The position numbers and the translations under genes were made by a program. Below the pieces are notes generated by a model, which did not search any database, was not told the DNA's origin, and saw only the letters and a program-made list of their open reading frames with translations. A stretch of 64,000 bases of DNA from Pontivivens marinum (GTDB lineage Bacteria; Pseudomonadota; Alphaproteobacteria; Rhodobacterales; Rhodobacteraceae): NCBI RefSeq assembly GCF_900231835.1, contig NZ_OCTN01000001.1, positions 434,001 through 498,000 of the forward strand, written 5' to 3'. Below are positions 27,258-37,479 of the stretch, piece after piece. Every line of letters starts with the position of its first letter. Position 1 is the first letter of the stretch.

Positions 27258-28280
27258 TTGGCGTCTGAGATCGTGACCACACCGCCCACCGCTGACAACG
27301 CCCGGATCGAGCAGATCGTCAGCTTCCCTGACAACATGCTGCTGATCGAACTGATCGGCCCCCATGGCGTGAACCTTGCCAAGATCGAGCAATTGCTCGG
27401 CGTGGCCATCAGCCATCGCGGCAATGAATTTTCGATCACAGGTGAAGGCGCAGATGTCACCCGCACCGCCGAAACGCTCAGCACGTTATATGAGCGGCTG
27501 GAGCAGGGAAAACAGGTCGAATCCGGTGATGTAGACGCCGCCATCCGGTTGGGCCGTTCCGCCGTAGGCACCGAACCCCAGCCCGGCGATCAGGTCGAAA
27601 TGTTCCCCGGCGCCGGTGATCGCGTACAATTGCGCACCCGTAAGAAAATCGTTGAGCCGCGCACCCAGACCCAAAAGGCCTATGTCCAGCAACTGATGGA
27701 ACATGAGCTGGTCTTCGGCCTTGGCCCTGCGGGCACGGGTAAAACCTATCTGGCCGTGGCCGCCGCCATGCAATATTTTCTGGACGGCGATGTTGACCGC
27801 ATCATCCTGTCGCGTCCGGCGGTTGAGGCTGGTGAACGGCTCGGCTTTCTGCCCGGCGATATGAAGGAAAAAGTCGATCCCTATATGCAGCCGCTCTACG
27901 ATGCGCTGAACGACTTTATGCCGGCCAAGCAGGTTGAAAAACTGATCGAGGATAAGCGCATCGAAATCGCGCCCCTCGCCTTTATGCGCGGTCGCACGCT
28001 GTCCAACGCCTTCGTTATTCTGGATGAGGCGCAAAACGCCACCACCATGCAGATGAAGATGTTCCTGACCCGTCTGGGCGAAAATTCCCGCATGGCGATC
28101 AATGGCGATATGAGCCAGATCGATTTGCAGCGCGGCGTCACCAGTGGACTGGTCGAGGCGGAGCGCGTGCTGCGCGGCGTTAAGGGCATCGGCTTCACCC
28201 ACTTCACCTCCGCTGACGTGGTGCGGCACAAATTGGTGCAGCGCATTATCGAGGCATATGACCGCGACCCTGCCACCTGA
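27258..28280 (+). CDS. phoH: PhoH family ATPase
   Basis: 340 residues starting with TTG at 27258, preceded by GGAAGGA at 6 bases. An N-terminal KH-like segment is followed by the PhoH ATPase domain: Walker A GPAGTGKT, SRPAVEAGERLGFLPGDMKEKVDPYM and the Walker B-like VILDEAQNAT. PhoH-like proteins in this context are thought to act with YbeY and RNA metabolism, although the precise activity is unsettled. The stop overlaps the ybeY start (TGATG). Confidence 0.93.
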   Translation: MASEIVTTPPTADNARIEQIVSFPDNMLLIELIGPHGVNLAKIEQLLGVAISHRGNEFSITGEGADVTRTAETLSTLYERLEQGKQVESGDVDAAIRLGRSAVGTEPQPGDQVEMFPGAGDRVQLRTRKKIVEPRTQTQKAYVQQLMEHELVFGLGPAGTGKTYLAVAAAMQYFLDGDVDRIILSRPAVEAGERLGFLPGDMKEKVDPYMQPLYDALNDFMPAKQVEKLIEDKRIEIAPLAFMRGRTLSNAFVILDEAQNATTMQMKMFLTRLGENSRMAINGDMSQIDLQRGVTSGLVEAERVLRGVKGIGFTHFTSADVVRHKLVQRIIEAYDRDPAT

Positions 28281-28774
28281 TGACCACGCTCGATATCGTT
28301 CTTGAGGATGACCGCTGGGAACAGCTTCCTCTCACCCGCATCGCAGATACCGCCACCCGCGCGGCCCTATCCGCCGTCACCGCGTCCGAGGGGTACGAAA
28401 TCGTGCTGATGGCCTGCGGTGATGCGCGGATTGCGGAACTGAACGCCGAATTTCGGGGCAAGCCAACGCCGACCAACGTGCTCAGCTGGCCTGCCTTTGA
28501 CCTCGCACCGCTATCCGCCGGTGAAACACCGCCCTCGCCCCCCGCACCCGATGGGTTCGACGACGCGCTAGGCGATATCGCACTGGCATATGAGACCTGT
28601 GTGCGTGAGGCACGCGAACAGGGTAAGTCCGTTGAGGACCATTTGACCCACCTGATCTTGCACGCAACACTGCATTTACTCGGCTATGACCACGAAACTG
28701 ACGAAGATGCGACACTTATGGAAGCAATCGAGACTCGCGCTCTTGCCTCTATCGGTATAGCCGACCCATATTAG
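28280..28774 (+). CDS. ybeY: Endoribonuclease YbeY (rRNA maturation factor)
   Basis: 164 residues. The zinc site HATLHLLGYDH (H-x3-H-x5-H) near the C-terminus defines the family, and FRGKPTPTNVLSWPA is the conserved central motif. YbeY takes part in 16S rRNA 3'-end maturation and ribosome quality control. It starts on the phoH stop codon, so the two are translationally coupled; a CorC-like gene and lnt follow, a common gene order in alphaproteobacteria. Confidence 0.95.
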   Translation: MTTLDIVLEDDRWEQLPLTRIADTATRAALSAVTASEGYEIVLMACGDARIAELNAEFRGKPTPTNVLSWPAFDLAPLSAGETPPSPPAPDGFDDALGDIALAYETCVREAREQGKSVEDHLTHLILHATLHLLGYDHETDEDATLMEAIETRALASIGIADPY

Positions 28775-28814
28775 CACCAGCAGGCACGCCGCCTGCACTA
28801 TGAGCGCGAGGACG

Positions 28815-29732
28815 ATGAACGACAGTTCCGAAGGCCAATCTGGCGCGGCGCAGAGCGCGCAGCCAGATGAGGCGAGTGAGAGACAGGCCCCCCTTACATG
28901 GGCGGGCAAGCTGGGCCGTTTTCTAAGCGGCAACAGCGCAGAAGAAATCGACGAATCAGGGCAAAGCGCGATGGAGCGCGTGTCCGAGGCAGGCGCGCGT
29001 GAAATGCTCGTCAATCTGGGTAAGATGCGCGACATGCGTGTCGAGGACGTCGCCGTCCCCCGTGCCGATATCGTCGCGATTTCCAAGGATGATGACCTAG
29101 ACACAATCATGCAGGTCTACCGCGACAGCGGCTATACCCGCCTGCCCGTCTATGACGACACTTTGGACGATCCACAGGGCTTTTTGCACCTCAAGGACCT
29201 GACACTGCGCTACGGCTTTGGCGCGGATACCACAAATATGGACATCATGGCGCTAATCCGGCGCATCCTGTTTGTGCCGCCCTCCATGCCCTTGGGCGCG
29301 CTGCTGCAACGGATGCAGAACACGCGCATCCATATTGCGCTGGTGATTGATGAATATGGCGGCGTTGACGGCTTGGTCACGATCGAGGATCTGCTGGAGG
29401 AAATCGTCGGCGATATCGAGGATGAGCACGACACCGAGGAAGCCAGCATGTGGCGCGAGGAAAGCCCCGGCATCTTCATCGCCAATGCCCGCGCCGAATT
29501 AACGGATTTCGAGAAGGTCGCAGGCGTCGATCTGCTGTCGGACAAGCTGGATGAGGAGGTCGATACCCTCGGCGGCCTGGTCTTCATGCTGATCGGGCGC
29601 GTACCGGAACGGGCCGAGGTTATCTCGCATCCTGACGGCCACGATTTCGAGGTCGTCGATGCCGATGCCCGCCGGATCAAGCGTCTGCGCGTGCGTATCG
29701 CCGATCAGGAACAAAGGGTTGAGCCTGCATGA
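28815..29732 (+). CDS. CBS-domain hemolysin/CorC family protein
   Basis: 305 residues from the ATG at 28815 (GAGG just upstream); an ATG at 28800 is also possible. It has no membrane segments: a charged N-terminal tail, two CBS domains (VEDVAVPRADIVAISKDD ... TRLPVYDDTLDDPQGFLHLKDL, then HIALVIDEYGGVDGLVTIEDLLEEIVGDI) and a C-terminal CorC_HlyC domain (LSDKLDEEVDTLGGLVFMLIGRVP). Relatives are called CorC and linked to magnesium/cobalt efflux, but the role is uncertain. Its stop overlaps lnt by 4 bases. Confidence 0.88.
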   Translation: MNDSSEGQSGAAQSAQPDEASERQAPLTWAGKLGRFLSGNSAEEIDESGQSAMERVSEAGAREMLVNLGKMRDMRVEDVAVPRADIVAISKDDDLDTIMQVYRDSGYTRLPVYDDTLDDPQGFLHLKDLTLRYGFGADTTNMDIMALIRRILFVPPSMPLGALLQRMQNTRIHIALVIDEYGGVDGLVTIEDLLEEIVGDIEDEHDTEEASMWREESPGIFIANARAELTDFEKVAGVDLLSDKLDEEVDTLGGLVFMLIGRVPERAEVISHPDGHDFEVVDADARRIKRLRVRIADQEQRVEPA

Positions 29733-31288
29733 ACCCACAGATTGCCAGCATCCCGCAGGCCCTAACCAGCCTTGCGGCCCTGCAACGTTGGGGGCGATTG
29801 CTGGTCATCGTACTGGCGGGGGCCTGCCTGACATTCGCACAGCAACCATGGGGATTCTGGCCCGCGCTGCTTTTCGCGCTGCCCGTCATCATCTGGCTGT
29901 GGTGGGCGCGCCCCGGTTTCTGGCAGGCCGCATTAACCGGCTGGGCCGCTGGATTCGGCATGATGCTGGTCGGATTGTCATGGATTGCTGAGGCTTTCCT
30001 CGTCGACATTGCCCGCCATGGCTGGATGATCCCCTTTGCGATTGGCGGACTATCCGCTGGCTTGGCCCTGTTCTGGGGGGCCGCCTTTGCACTGGCCCGC
30101 TGGATCGCGCCCCGCCCCGGAGTGTTGTCGGTGGTGGTGCTCGCACTTAGCCTGACCGCGCTGGAAATGGCGCGGACTTATGTGCTGACCGGCTTCCCAT
30201 GGGGCATGCTCGCCTATGGCTGGATGAACACGCCGGTGGCGCAAATCTCGGCCTCGGTCGGGCCACATATGCTGAACCTGCTAACGCTGCTGATCGCGGG
30301 CCTGCTGGCCTGTAATGGACGTTCGCAATGGCCCACAATTGCCGCCGCAACCCTTCTGATGGCGATATGGCAAATCGGTGCAACACGACTGGCACAGCCG
30401 GTTCCCCTGCGCGCCGATGAATACACAGTGCGCGTCGTGCAACCCAATGCAAATCAACGTGAAAAATGGCTGCCTGAACATATTCCGACCTTCTATAACC
30501 GCGCATTGGATGCCAGCCGTGGCGGTGATTACGACGCCGTCATCTGGCCCGAAACCGCCGTCCCGCAACGGATCGAAACCCCCGCCGTACAACTGGCCGG
30601 TTTGATCTATGCGTGGGACGATATTTCGCAGGCAACCGATGGCCGCCCCGCTATTGTGGGCACCCGCCGGACAGAACCGGAGCCGGACTGGATCAACTGG
30701 TACAACTCCCTCGCGATTGTGGGACAGCGCGGCGAAATCCTCGGCCAATATGACAAGCATTCACTGGTTCCAGCGGGTGAATACCTGCCCTTCGAACGCC
30801 AACTTGCGCGCCTCGGCCTGCGGGCCATCGCGTCCAATACACCGGGTGGATATGTCCCCGGCGAAGGCCCGCAATCCATCGCGATTGACGGCATGCCACG
30901 GGTGTTGCCGCTGATCTGCTACGAGGCGATCTTCCCCCATGAATTGCGCACATCCGGCCCGCGCCCTGAATGGATTGTGCACATCACCAATGACGCATGG
31001 TTCGGAAATACTGCTGGCCCGTGGCAACATCTGGCGCAGGCACGGTTCCGCGCAATTGAGCAGGGGCTGCCACTGGCCCGTGCGGCCAATACCGGCATCT
31101 CAGCAATAATCGATCCCTATGGACGGCTTTTGCAAACGCTTCCGATTGGTGAGGACGGGTATTTGGAGGGTATTCTACCCGCACCGATTGCCCAGCCGCT
31201 ATATGCGCAAACCGGTGACCTACCGGGGGTGACACTGGTGCTGGCCGGATTGGCCGGATTCGCTGCGGCAAGACGTCGCGCCACATAG
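29729..31288 (+). CDS. lnt: Apolipoprotein N-acyltransferase
   Basis: Inner-membrane enzyme that adds the third acyl chain to lipoproteins. 519 residues: about six N-terminal membrane segments and a periplasmic nitrilase-like domain. The catalytic Glu-Lys-Cys residues appear in IWPETAVP, YDKHSLVPAGEYLPF and PLICYEAIF. It ends with a membrane segment. Fourth gene of phoH-ybeY-corC-lnt, overlapping its neighbour by 4 bases. Confidence 0.95.
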   Translation: MNPQIASIPQALTSLAALQRWGRLLVIVLAGACLTFAQQPWGFWPALLFALPVIIWLWWARPGFWQAALTGWAAGFGMMLVGLSWIAEAFLVDIARHGWMIPFAIGGLSAGLALFWGAAFALARWIAPRPGVLSVVVLALSLTALEMARTYVLTGFPWGMLAYGWMNTPVAQISASVGPHMLNLLTLLIAGLLACNGRSQWPTIAAATLLMAIWQIGATRLAQPVPLRADEYTVRVVQPNANQREKWLPEHIPTFYNRALDASRGGDYDAVIWPETAVPQRIETPAVQLAGLIYAWDDISQATDGRPAIVGTRRTEPEPDWINWYNSLAIVGQRGEILGQYDKHSLVPAGEYLPFERQLARLGLRAIASNTPGGYVPGEGPQSIAIDGMPRVLPLICYEAIFPHELRTSGPRPEWIVHITNDAWFGNTAGPWQHLAQARFRAIEQGLPLARAANTGISAIIDPYGRLLQTLPIGEDGYLEGILPAPIAQPLYAQTGDLPGVTLVLAGLAGFAAARRRAT

Positions 31289-31311
31289 CGATTCGCCTCA
31301 CAGCGTTAATT

Positions 31312-31342
31312 TGTGATCACATGAAAAATTCGTGTGATCACA
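31312..31342. promoter_or_regulatory. Tandem TGTGATCACA palindromes upstream of sucC
   Basis: Two exact copies of the perfect palindrome TGTGATCACA at 31312-31321 and 31333-31342, centres 21 bases apart, so both fall on the same face of the helix. The same pair occurs before sdhC at 61968. They lie 185-215 bases before sucC and upstream of the best promoter candidate at 31389, a position that would suit an activator. Confidence 0.6.
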
Positions 31343-31388
31343 ATTGCGAAAATTTCACCCAACTTCCCCAATTCATACCGCAAATCAT

Positions 31389-31417
31389 TTGAAAAAACCG
31401 TTCAGCCACCATACCGT
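31389..31417 (+). promoter_or_regulatory. Candidate sucC promoter
   Basis: TTGAAA (31389-31394), 17-base spacer, TACCGT (31412-31417). The -35 is good, the -10 poor. It lies between the palindrome pair and sucC, leaving a leader of about 100 bases. Prediction only. Confidence 0.3.
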
Positions 31418-31526
31418 AGCGCCCGACAGGATCGGACCTCCGATCGCTTCATACCGTGCCACATGGCGCGGCTCGCACTGATCGGATCGGGCCAGACCCC
31501 GTCCAGCCACTACAAAGGATTGCGCG

Positions 31527-32720
31527 ATGAACATTCACGAGTATCAGGCCAAGCAACTGCTAAAGGCCTATGGCGCCCCCGTTTCCGACGGCCGCGTTGT
31601 GCTCAAGGCTGATGAAGCCAAGACAGCGGCTGGCGAACTCGACGGCCCATTGTGGGTTGTTAAGGCGCAGATCCACGCAGGTGGCCGCGGCAAGGGTTCC
31701 TTCAAGGAAGAGAGCGCTGGCGAAAAGGGCGGCGTCCGCCTCGCCCGTTCGGCTGAGGAAGCCGCTGATGAAGCGCACAAGATGCTGGGCCGCACATTGG
31801 TCACACATCAGACCGGCCCGGCAGGCAAGCAAGTAAACCGCATCTACATCGAGGACGGCTCGGATATCGAGCGTGAATTGTACCTCTCGATGCTGGTTGA
31901 CCGTGAAACCTCGCGCATCTCCTTCGTCTGCTCGACCGAGGGCGGCATGGACATCGAGGAAGTTGCTGCCTCCACCCCCGAGAAGATCATCAGCTTCTCC
32001 GTCGATCCGGCATCCGGCCTGTCCGGCTTCCACGGCCGCCGCGTCGCCTTCGCCCTCGGGCTTGAGGGCGGTCAGGTCAAGCAGTGCGTCAAACTCATCA
32101 ACCAGCTGTACAAGCTGTTCGTTGAGAAAGACCTCGAAATGCTCGAGATCAACCCGCTGATCGTCACCGACAAGGGTGACCTGAAATGTCTCGACTGCAA
32201 AATGGGCTTCGACGGCAACGCGCTGTATCGCCACTCCGACGTCATGGCCCTGCGCGATGAGACCGAGGAAGACGCCAAGGAACTGGCCGCGTCCAAGTTC
32301 GACCTGAACTACATCGCCCTCGACGGTGAAATCGGCTGCATGGTGAACGGCGCCGGTCTGGCCATGGCAACCATGGACATCATCAAGCTGTACGGCGCCG
32401 AGCCTGCAAACTTCCTCGACGTTGGTGGCGGTGCGACCAAGGAAAAGGTGACCGAGGCGTTCAAGATCATCACCTCCGATCCGCAGGTGAAGGGCATTCT
32501 GGTCAATATCTTCGGCGGCATCATGCGCTGCGACGTCATCGCCGAGGGCGTGATCGCCGCGGTTCAGGAGGTCGGCCTGCAAGTTCCGCTGGTTGTCCGT
32601 CTTGAGGGCACGAATGTCGAGAAGGGCAAGGAGATCATCAACACCTCCGGCCTCGCCGTCATCGCCGCCGATAACCTCGCCGACGCTGCTGAGAAAATCG
32701 TGAAGGCCGTCAAAGGCTAA
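31527..32720 (+). CDS. sucC: Succinyl-CoA synthetase beta subunit
   Basis: ADP/GDP-forming subunit of succinyl-CoA ligase in the TCA cycle. 397 residues. The ATP-grasp domain begins [19 protein letters not shown], with IEINPL near the centre and the C-terminal CoA-ligase domain ([30 protein letters not shown]). AAAGGA precedes the start. First gene of the suc operon; a hairpin-rich repeat separates it from sucD. Confidence 0.97.
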   Translation: MNIHEYQAKQLLKAYGAPVSDGRVVLKADEAKTAAGELDGPLWVVKAQIHAGGRGKGSFKEESAGEKGGVRLARSAEEAADEAHKMLGRTLVTHQTGPAGKQVNRIYIEDGSDIERELYLSMLVDRETSRISFVCSTEGGMDIEEVAASTPEKIISFSVDPASGLSGFHGRRVAFALGLEGGQVKQCVKLINQLYKLFVEKDLEMLEINPLIVTDKGDLKCLDCKMGFDGNALYRHSDVMALRDETEEDAKELAASKFDLNYIALDGEIGCMVNGAGLAMATMDIIKLYGAEPANFLDVGGGATKEKVTEAFKIITSDPQVKGILVNIFGGIMRCDVIAEGVIAAVQEVGLQVPLVVRLEGTNVEKGKEIINTSGLAVIAADNLADAAEKIVKAVKG

Positions 32721-32722
32721 GC

Positions 32723-32798
32723 CGTAGGGTGGGTGGTTCCGGCACGGCCGGTTTCACCCACCATCTCCATATATGGTGGGGCGCGTCCCCACCCTACG
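32723..32798. repeat. REP-like palindromic element between sucC and sucD
   Basis: Outer arms CGTAGGGTGGG (32723-32733) and CCCACCCTACG (32788-32798) are perfect 11-base complements. Inside, GGTGGGTG (32728-32735) can pair with CACCCACC (32755-32762), CCCACCAT (32757-32764) with ATGGTGGG (32773-32780), and GGTGGGG (32775-32781) with CCCCACC (32787-32793). This layout of alternating GGTGGG and CCCACC arms resembles dispersed intergenic palindromes seen in many proteobacteria. It fills almost the whole gap and could affect mRNA stability between two subunits needed in equal amounts. Confidence 0.7.
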
Positions 32799-32818
32799 CC
32801 AGTTTCAAGGAGGCCCTC

Positions 32819-33703
32819 ATGGCCGTACTCGTCAACGAAAACACCAAGGTGATCTGTCAGGGCCTCACCGGCTCGCAGGGCACATTCCACTCCGAGCAAG
32901 CGATTGCCTACGGCACGCAAATGGTCGGCGGCGTCACCCCGGGTAAGGGCGGTTCGTCCCATATCGGCCTGCCCGTATACGACACAGTGGCCGAGGCGCG
33001 TTGGGCAACCAAGGCGAACGCAACCGCGATCTACGTGCCCCCACCCTTCGCAGCCGATGCGATCCTTGAGGCGATCGACGCCGAGATGGAACTGATCGTC
33101 TGCATCACCGAGGGCATCCCCGTTCTCGACATGATGAAGGTAAAGCGCGCGCTTGAGGGATCGTCCTCGATCCTGATCGGCCCGAACTGCCCGGGTGTTA
33201 TCACACCTGACGCCTGCAAGATCGGCATCATGCCTGGCCACATCCACAAGCGTGGCTCGGTCGGCGTTGTGTCCCGCTCCGGCACCCTGACATACGAGGC
33301 TGTTGGCCAAACCACAGCGGCGGGTCTGGGCCAGTCGACCTGTATCGGTATCGGCGGCGACCCCATCAAGGGCATGGAGCACATCGACGCGCTCGAATTG
33401 CTGCTGGGCGATCCAGAGACTGAATCCATCATCATGATCGGTGAGATCGGCGGCTCGGCCGAGGAAGAAGCCGCACAGTTCTACGCGGATGAGGTCAAAG
33501 CTGGCCGTGGTAAGCCAATCGCAGGCTTCATCGCGGGCCGCACGGCCCCTCCCGGACGCCGCATGGGCCACGCTGGCGCGATCATCGCCGGCGGCAAGGG
33601 CGGTGCAGAGGACAAGATCGAAGCCATGCGCATGGCCGGTTTCTCCATCGCCGAAAGCCCTGCTGATCTGGGCAAGGCCGTGCTGGAAGCTATCGGTAAA
33701 TAA
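32819..33703 (+). CDS. sucD: Succinyl-CoA synthetase alpha subunit
   Basis: 294 residues from the ATG at 32819, with AAGGAGG 7 bases upstream; the frame is open through the upstream repeat but that part is not coding. The CoA-binding fold ([26 protein letters not shown]) comes first, and the phosphorylated active-site His lies in [16 protein letters not shown]. It pairs with SucC. A perfect 11-base-pair hairpin follows its stop. Confidence 0.97.
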   Translation: MAVLVNENTKVICQGLTGSQGTFHSEQAIAYGTQMVGGVTPGKGGSSHIGLPVYDTVAEARWATKANATAIYVPPPFAADAILEAIDAEMELIVCITEGIPVLDMMKVKRALEGSSSILIGPNCPGVITPDACKIGIMPGHIHKRGSVGVVSRSGTLTYEAVGQTTAAGLGQSTCIGIGGDPIKGMEHIDALELLLGDPETESIIMIGEIGGSAEEEAAQFYADEVKAGRGKPIAGFIAGRTAPPGRRMGHAGAIIAGGKGGAEDKIEAMRMAGFSIAESPADLGKAVLEAIGK

Positions 33704-33710
33704 ATCTACC

Positions 33711-33736
33711 GGTCGGGCGCACCACTGCGCCCGACC
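33711..33736. promoter_or_regulatory. Strong hairpin after sucD without T-tract
   Basis: GGTCGGGCGCA / TGCGCCCGACC, an 11-base-pair perfect stem with loop CCAC, 8 bases after the sucD stop. It is followed by TAATTCACCC, so it is not a classical terminator. It may be an mRNA stability or processing element dividing sucCD from the downstream part of the operon. Confidence 0.55.
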
Positions 33737-33762
33737 TAATTCACCCGCATCACGGACCGGGC

Positions 33763-34524
33763 ATGCTGCTGTCGCACACTCATAAGCTCATCTTTCTCAA
33801 GACGCGAAAGAGCGCTTCAACCTCGGTTGAGATGCTGCTGGAATCGTTTTGCCGGAATGATGGCGCCGATGTGTTGGAACGCACTGCACAACGGATCAGC
33901 GATGCCGGCATTGTTGGCAGCAGACGCGACCTTAGCTGCGCTGATGACATATGGTGGAACCACATGCCTGCGCAGGATGTGCGCGATAATCTGCCCTGCG
34001 ATATCTGGAACAGCTACCTAAAAATCACCACCGTCAGAAACCCGTTTTCCGCGGTGCATTCGCTGTTCAACTACCACACGAAACGCAGCATACCGCGTGG
34101 ATTCATCGCGTTGCTGCTCTACAAATTGCGCTTTCGCCACTGGGTGCGCCGCCGCCTTCGCAAGGAATGGTTCGGCGATGAACATATCGTGTCAATAAAT
34201 GGACAACTGGTGATTGACCGCTTCGTGCATTTTGAGCATTTGGGCGAAGACTTGGCGGATTTGATCGCAGAACTTGACCTGCCGATCGACGCGACCACCT
34301 TGCCGCGGACGAAGATTTCTAAACAAGCGGGAATCGCTTACGATATGACTGACCTCTACGATACGCGCACTGCGGATATCGTGCGTGCGCGTTACAACTG
34401 GGCCTTTAACGGGTTGGGGTATTCTCCTCGGCTTGAGGATTCAGCCCTTCCACCCGCCCGATTTCAGCGCGCGGATAAATCACGGGTAGCCACTCCCGAT
34501 AGCCCCGCCCGGAGTTCGATATGA
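33763..34524 (+). CDS. Sulfotransferase-like protein in the suc operon
   Basis: 253 residues. The N-terminus (KLIFLKTRKSASTSVEMLLESF) matches the 5'-phosphosulfate loop of PAPS-dependent sulfotransferases, and TTVRNPFSAVHSLFNYH looks like the 3'-phosphate motif (RxPxxxxxS). A basic central stretch (HWVRRRLRKEW) and VDRFVHFEHL-type residues follow. No signal peptide. The acceptor is unknown, perhaps a surface glycan. It lies between sucD and sucA, and its stop overlaps the sucA start (ATGA), so it is translated with the OGDH complex although its function seems unrelated. Confidence 0.75.
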   Translation: MLLSHTHKLIFLKTRKSASTSVEMLLESFCRNDGADVLERTAQRISDAGIVGSRRDLSCADDIWWNHMPAQDVRDNLPCDIWNSYLKITTVRNPFSAVHSLFNYHTKRSIPRGFIALLLYKLRFRHWVRRRLRKEWFGDEHIVSINGQLVIDRFVHFEHLGEDLADLIAELDLPIDATTLPRTKISKQAGIAYDMTDLYDTRTADIVRARYNWAFNGLGYSPRLEDSALPPARFQRADKSRVATPDSPARSSI

Positions 34525-37478
34525 CCGACCAGAGTTCCAACGACCAGCAACGCGCTACGTCCTTTCTACAGGGGCATAACGCGGAATATGTGGAACAGCT
34601 CCACGCGAATTATGCTGCCGACCCTGCGTCGGTGGATGAAAGCTGGCAGGATTTTTTCCGCCAGTTGGATGAGGACGACACCGCGCGCAAGGCCGCGACC
34701 GGTCCCTCATGGGCGCGCAATGACTGGCCCCCTGTTCCCTCCGGCGACATGGTTGCCGCGCTGACCGGCGAATGGGATGAGGCCGCACCAGCGGACATCG
34801 CCAAAAAGGTAACGACCAAGGCGGCGGATAAGGGTGTGACCCTGAACGACGCGCAGGTTCGCCAGTCGGTGATCGACAGCATCCGCGCGATCATGCTGAT
34901 CCGCGCCTACCGTATTCGGGGCCATCTGGCCGCCAATCTGGACCCGCTGAACCTAAAGGATCCCGAGGATCACCCGGAGCTGAAGCCCGAAACCTATGGC
35001 TTCACCAAGGACGATTACGACCGCAAAATCTTCCTCGACAAGGTTCTGGGGCTAGAGGTCGCAACCCTGCGCGAAATCCTCGACATCGTCAAAAGCACCT
35101 ATTGCGGCACATTCGCGATGCAGTACATGCACATCTCGAACGCCGAGGAGGCTGGCTGGCTCAAGGAACGGATCGAGGGCTACGGCAAGGAAATCGCCTT
35201 CACCCGTGAGGGGCGTAAGGCGATCCTGAACAAATTGGTTGAGGCCGAGGGCTTCGAGAAATTCCTGCACGTCAAATATATGGGCACGAAGCGTTTCGGT
35301 CTGGATGGCGGCGAGAGCCTGATCCCTGCGATGGAGCAGATCATCAAACGCGGTGGCGCGCTTGGTGTGCAGGACATCGTGGTCGGCATGCCGCACCGTG
35401 GCCGCCTGTCGGTTCTGGCCAACGTGATGGGCAAACCCTATCAGGCGATCTTCAACGAATTTCAGGGCGGCAGCTACAAACCTGATGAGGTCGAAGGCTC
35501 GGGCGATGTGAAATACCATCTCGGCGCGTCCTCGGACCGTTCGTTTGATGGTAACAATGTCCACCTGTCGCTGACCGCGAACCCTTCGCACCTTGAGGCG
35601 GTAAACCCCGTCGTTCTGGGCAAGGTCCGCGCGAAACAGGAACAGCTCAACGATATCGAGCGCACCAAGGTGCTGCCGATCCTGCTGCACGGCGATGCCG
35701 CCTTTGCAGGTCAGGGCGTTGTGGCGGAATGTTTCGGTTTGTCGGGCCTCAAGGGGCACCGCACCGGCGGCACGATCCATATCGTTGTGAACAACCAGAT
35801 CGGCTTCACCACTTCGCCGCATAACTCGCGGTCCTCGCCCTATCCAACCGATATCGCGATGATGGTTGAGGCGCCGATCTTCCACGTGAACGGCGATGAT
35901 CCGGAGGCCGTGGTCCACGCCGCCCGCGTCGCGACCGAGTTCCGCCAGAAGTTCCACAAGGATGTCGTCATCGACATCTTCTGCTACCGTCGCTTTGGTC
36001 ACAACGAGGGGGATGAACCGATGTTCACCCAGCCTCTGATGTACACAGCGATCAAGAAGCAGAAAACCACGCTGCAACTCTATACGGAGCGTCTGGTCCG
36101 CGACGGCCTGATCCCCGAGGGTGAGATCGAGGACGCCAAAACCGCGTTCCAGGCCCGCCTGAACGAGGAATTCGAGGCAGGCAAGGATTACAAACCGAAC
36201 AAGGCCGACTGGCTGGACGGTCGCTGGTCCGGCATGGGCAAGGCTAATCAGGCAAACTACCAGCGCGGCACCACTGCCGTTGCCGAGGATCAGTTGCGCA
36301 CCGTTGGCGCCGCGCTAACCCGCCTGCCCGATGGCTATAGCCCGCACCGCACAGTGTCGCGCCTGCTCACCTCCAAAAAGGAGATGATCGATAGCGGCAA
36401 GAATATCGACTGGGCCACAGCCGAGGCTCTGGCCTTTGGCAGCCTGCTGACCGAGGGATATCCGGTCCGCCTGTCCGGTCAGGATTCCACACGCGGCACG
36501 TTCTCACAGCGCCATTCCGGCATTATCGACCAGCAGACCGAGGAACGGTATCTGCCGCTCAACCATATCTCGTCCGATCAGGCGGAATATGACGTTGTTG
36601 ACTCGATGCTGTCCGAATATGCGGTGCTTGGCTTTGAATATGGCTACTCGCTGGCGGAACCGAACACGCTGACCCTGTGGGAGGCACAGTTCGGTGACTT
36701 CGCCAACGGTGCGCAGATCATGATCGATCAGTTCATCTCCTCGGGTGAAAGCAAATGGCTGCGGATGTCCGGCCTCGTGATGCTGCTGCCCCATGGGTAT
36801 GAGGGTCAGGGACCGGAGCATTCGTCGGCGCGTCTGGAACGCTTCCTGCAAATGTGTGGCGGTGATAACTGGATCGTCGCGAACTGCACGACACCGGCGA
36901 ACTACTTCCACATCCTGCGCCGCCAGATGCACCGCTCGTTCCGTAAGCCGCTGGTTCTGGTCACGCCAAAATCGCTGCTGCGTCACAAGATGGCCGTCAG
37001 CACGCTTGCCGAAATGTCCGAGGGTTCGTCCTTCCACCGCGTTTTGTGGGATGATGCGCAGCACGGCAATTCGCAGATGCAATTGGCCGAGGACGCAAAG
37101 ATCAAGCGCGTCGTCATGTGTTCGGGCAAGGTTTACTACGACCTGCTGGCCGCACGTGATGAGCAGGAGCTGGACGATGTCTACCTTCTGCGGATCGAGC
37201 AGTTCTACCCGTTCCCCGCTCAATCGTTGAGCAAGGAGCTGGCACGCTTCCCCGATGCGGAAATCATCTGGTGTCAGGAGGAGCCCAAAAATCAGGGCCC
37301 TTGGACATTCATCGAACCGAACATCGAATGGGTTCTGGGCCGCACCGGTTCCAAGGCCCAGCGTCCGCGCTATGCCGGTCGCGCCGCAGCCGCCTCGCCC
37401 GCCACGGGCTTGGCCTCGCAACACAAAAAAGAACAGGACGCGCTCGTAAACGATGCGCTGACCGGAAAAGGAAACTGA
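34521..37478 (+). CDS. sucA: 2-oxoglutarate dehydrogenase E1 component
   Basis: Thiamine-diphosphate-dependent decarboxylase of the 2-oxoglutarate dehydrogenase complex. 985 residues. The N-terminal E2-binding segment ([27 protein letters not shown]), [17 protein letters not shown], the ThDP motif region [13 protein letters not shown] ... NNQIGFTT, and the C-terminal transketolase-like part ([25 protein letters not shown] region) are all present. GGAG precedes the start, inside the sulfotransferase gene. One base separates its stop from the next ATG. Confidence 0.97.
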   Translation: MTDQSSNDQQRATSFLQGHNAEYVEQLHANYAADPASVDESWQDFFRQLDEDDTARKAATGPSWARNDWPPVPSGDMVAALTGEWDEAAPADIAKKVTTKAADKGVTLNDAQVRQSVIDSIRAIMLIRAYRIRGHLAANLDPLNLKDPEDHPELKPETYGFTKDDYDRKIFLDKVLGLEVATLREILDIVKSTYCGTFAMQYMHISNAEEAGWLKERIEGYGKEIAFTREGRKAILNKLVEAEGFEKFLHVKYMGTKRFGLDGGESLIPAMEQIIKRGGALGVQDIVVGMPHRGRLSVLANVMGKPYQAIFNEFQGGSYKPDEVEGSGDVKYHLGASSDRSFDGNNVHLSLTANPSHLEAVNPVVLGKVRAKQEQLNDIERTKVLPILLHGDAAFAGQGVVAECFGLSGLKGHRTGGTIHIVVNNQIGFTTSPHNSRSSPYPTDIAMMVEAPIFHVNGDDPEAVVHAARVATEFRQKFHKDVVIDIFCYRRFGHNEGDEPMFTQPLMYTAIKKQKTTLQLYTERLVRDGLIPEGEIEDAKTAFQARLNEEFEAGKDYKPNKADWLDGRWSGMGKANQANYQRGTTAVAEDQLRTVGAALTRLPDGYSPHRTVSRLLTSKKEMIDSGKNIDWATAEALAFGSLLTEGYPVRLSGQDSTRGTFSQRHSGIIDQQTEERYLPLNHISSDQAEYDVVDSMLSEYAVLGFEYGYSLAEPNTLTLWEAQFGDFANGAQIMIDQFISSGESKWLRMSGLVMLLPHGYEGQGPEHSSARLERFLQMCGGDNWIVANCTTPANYFHILRRQMHRSFRKPLVLVTPKSLLRHKMAVSTLAEMSEGSSFHRVLWDDAQHGNSQMQLAEDAKIKRVVMCSGKVYYDLLAARDEQELDDVYLLRIEQFYPFPAQSLSKELARFPDAEIIWCQEEPKNQGPWTFIEPNIEWVLGRTGSKAQRPRYAGRAAAASPATGLASQHKKEQDALVNDALTGKGN

Positions 37479-37479
37479 T

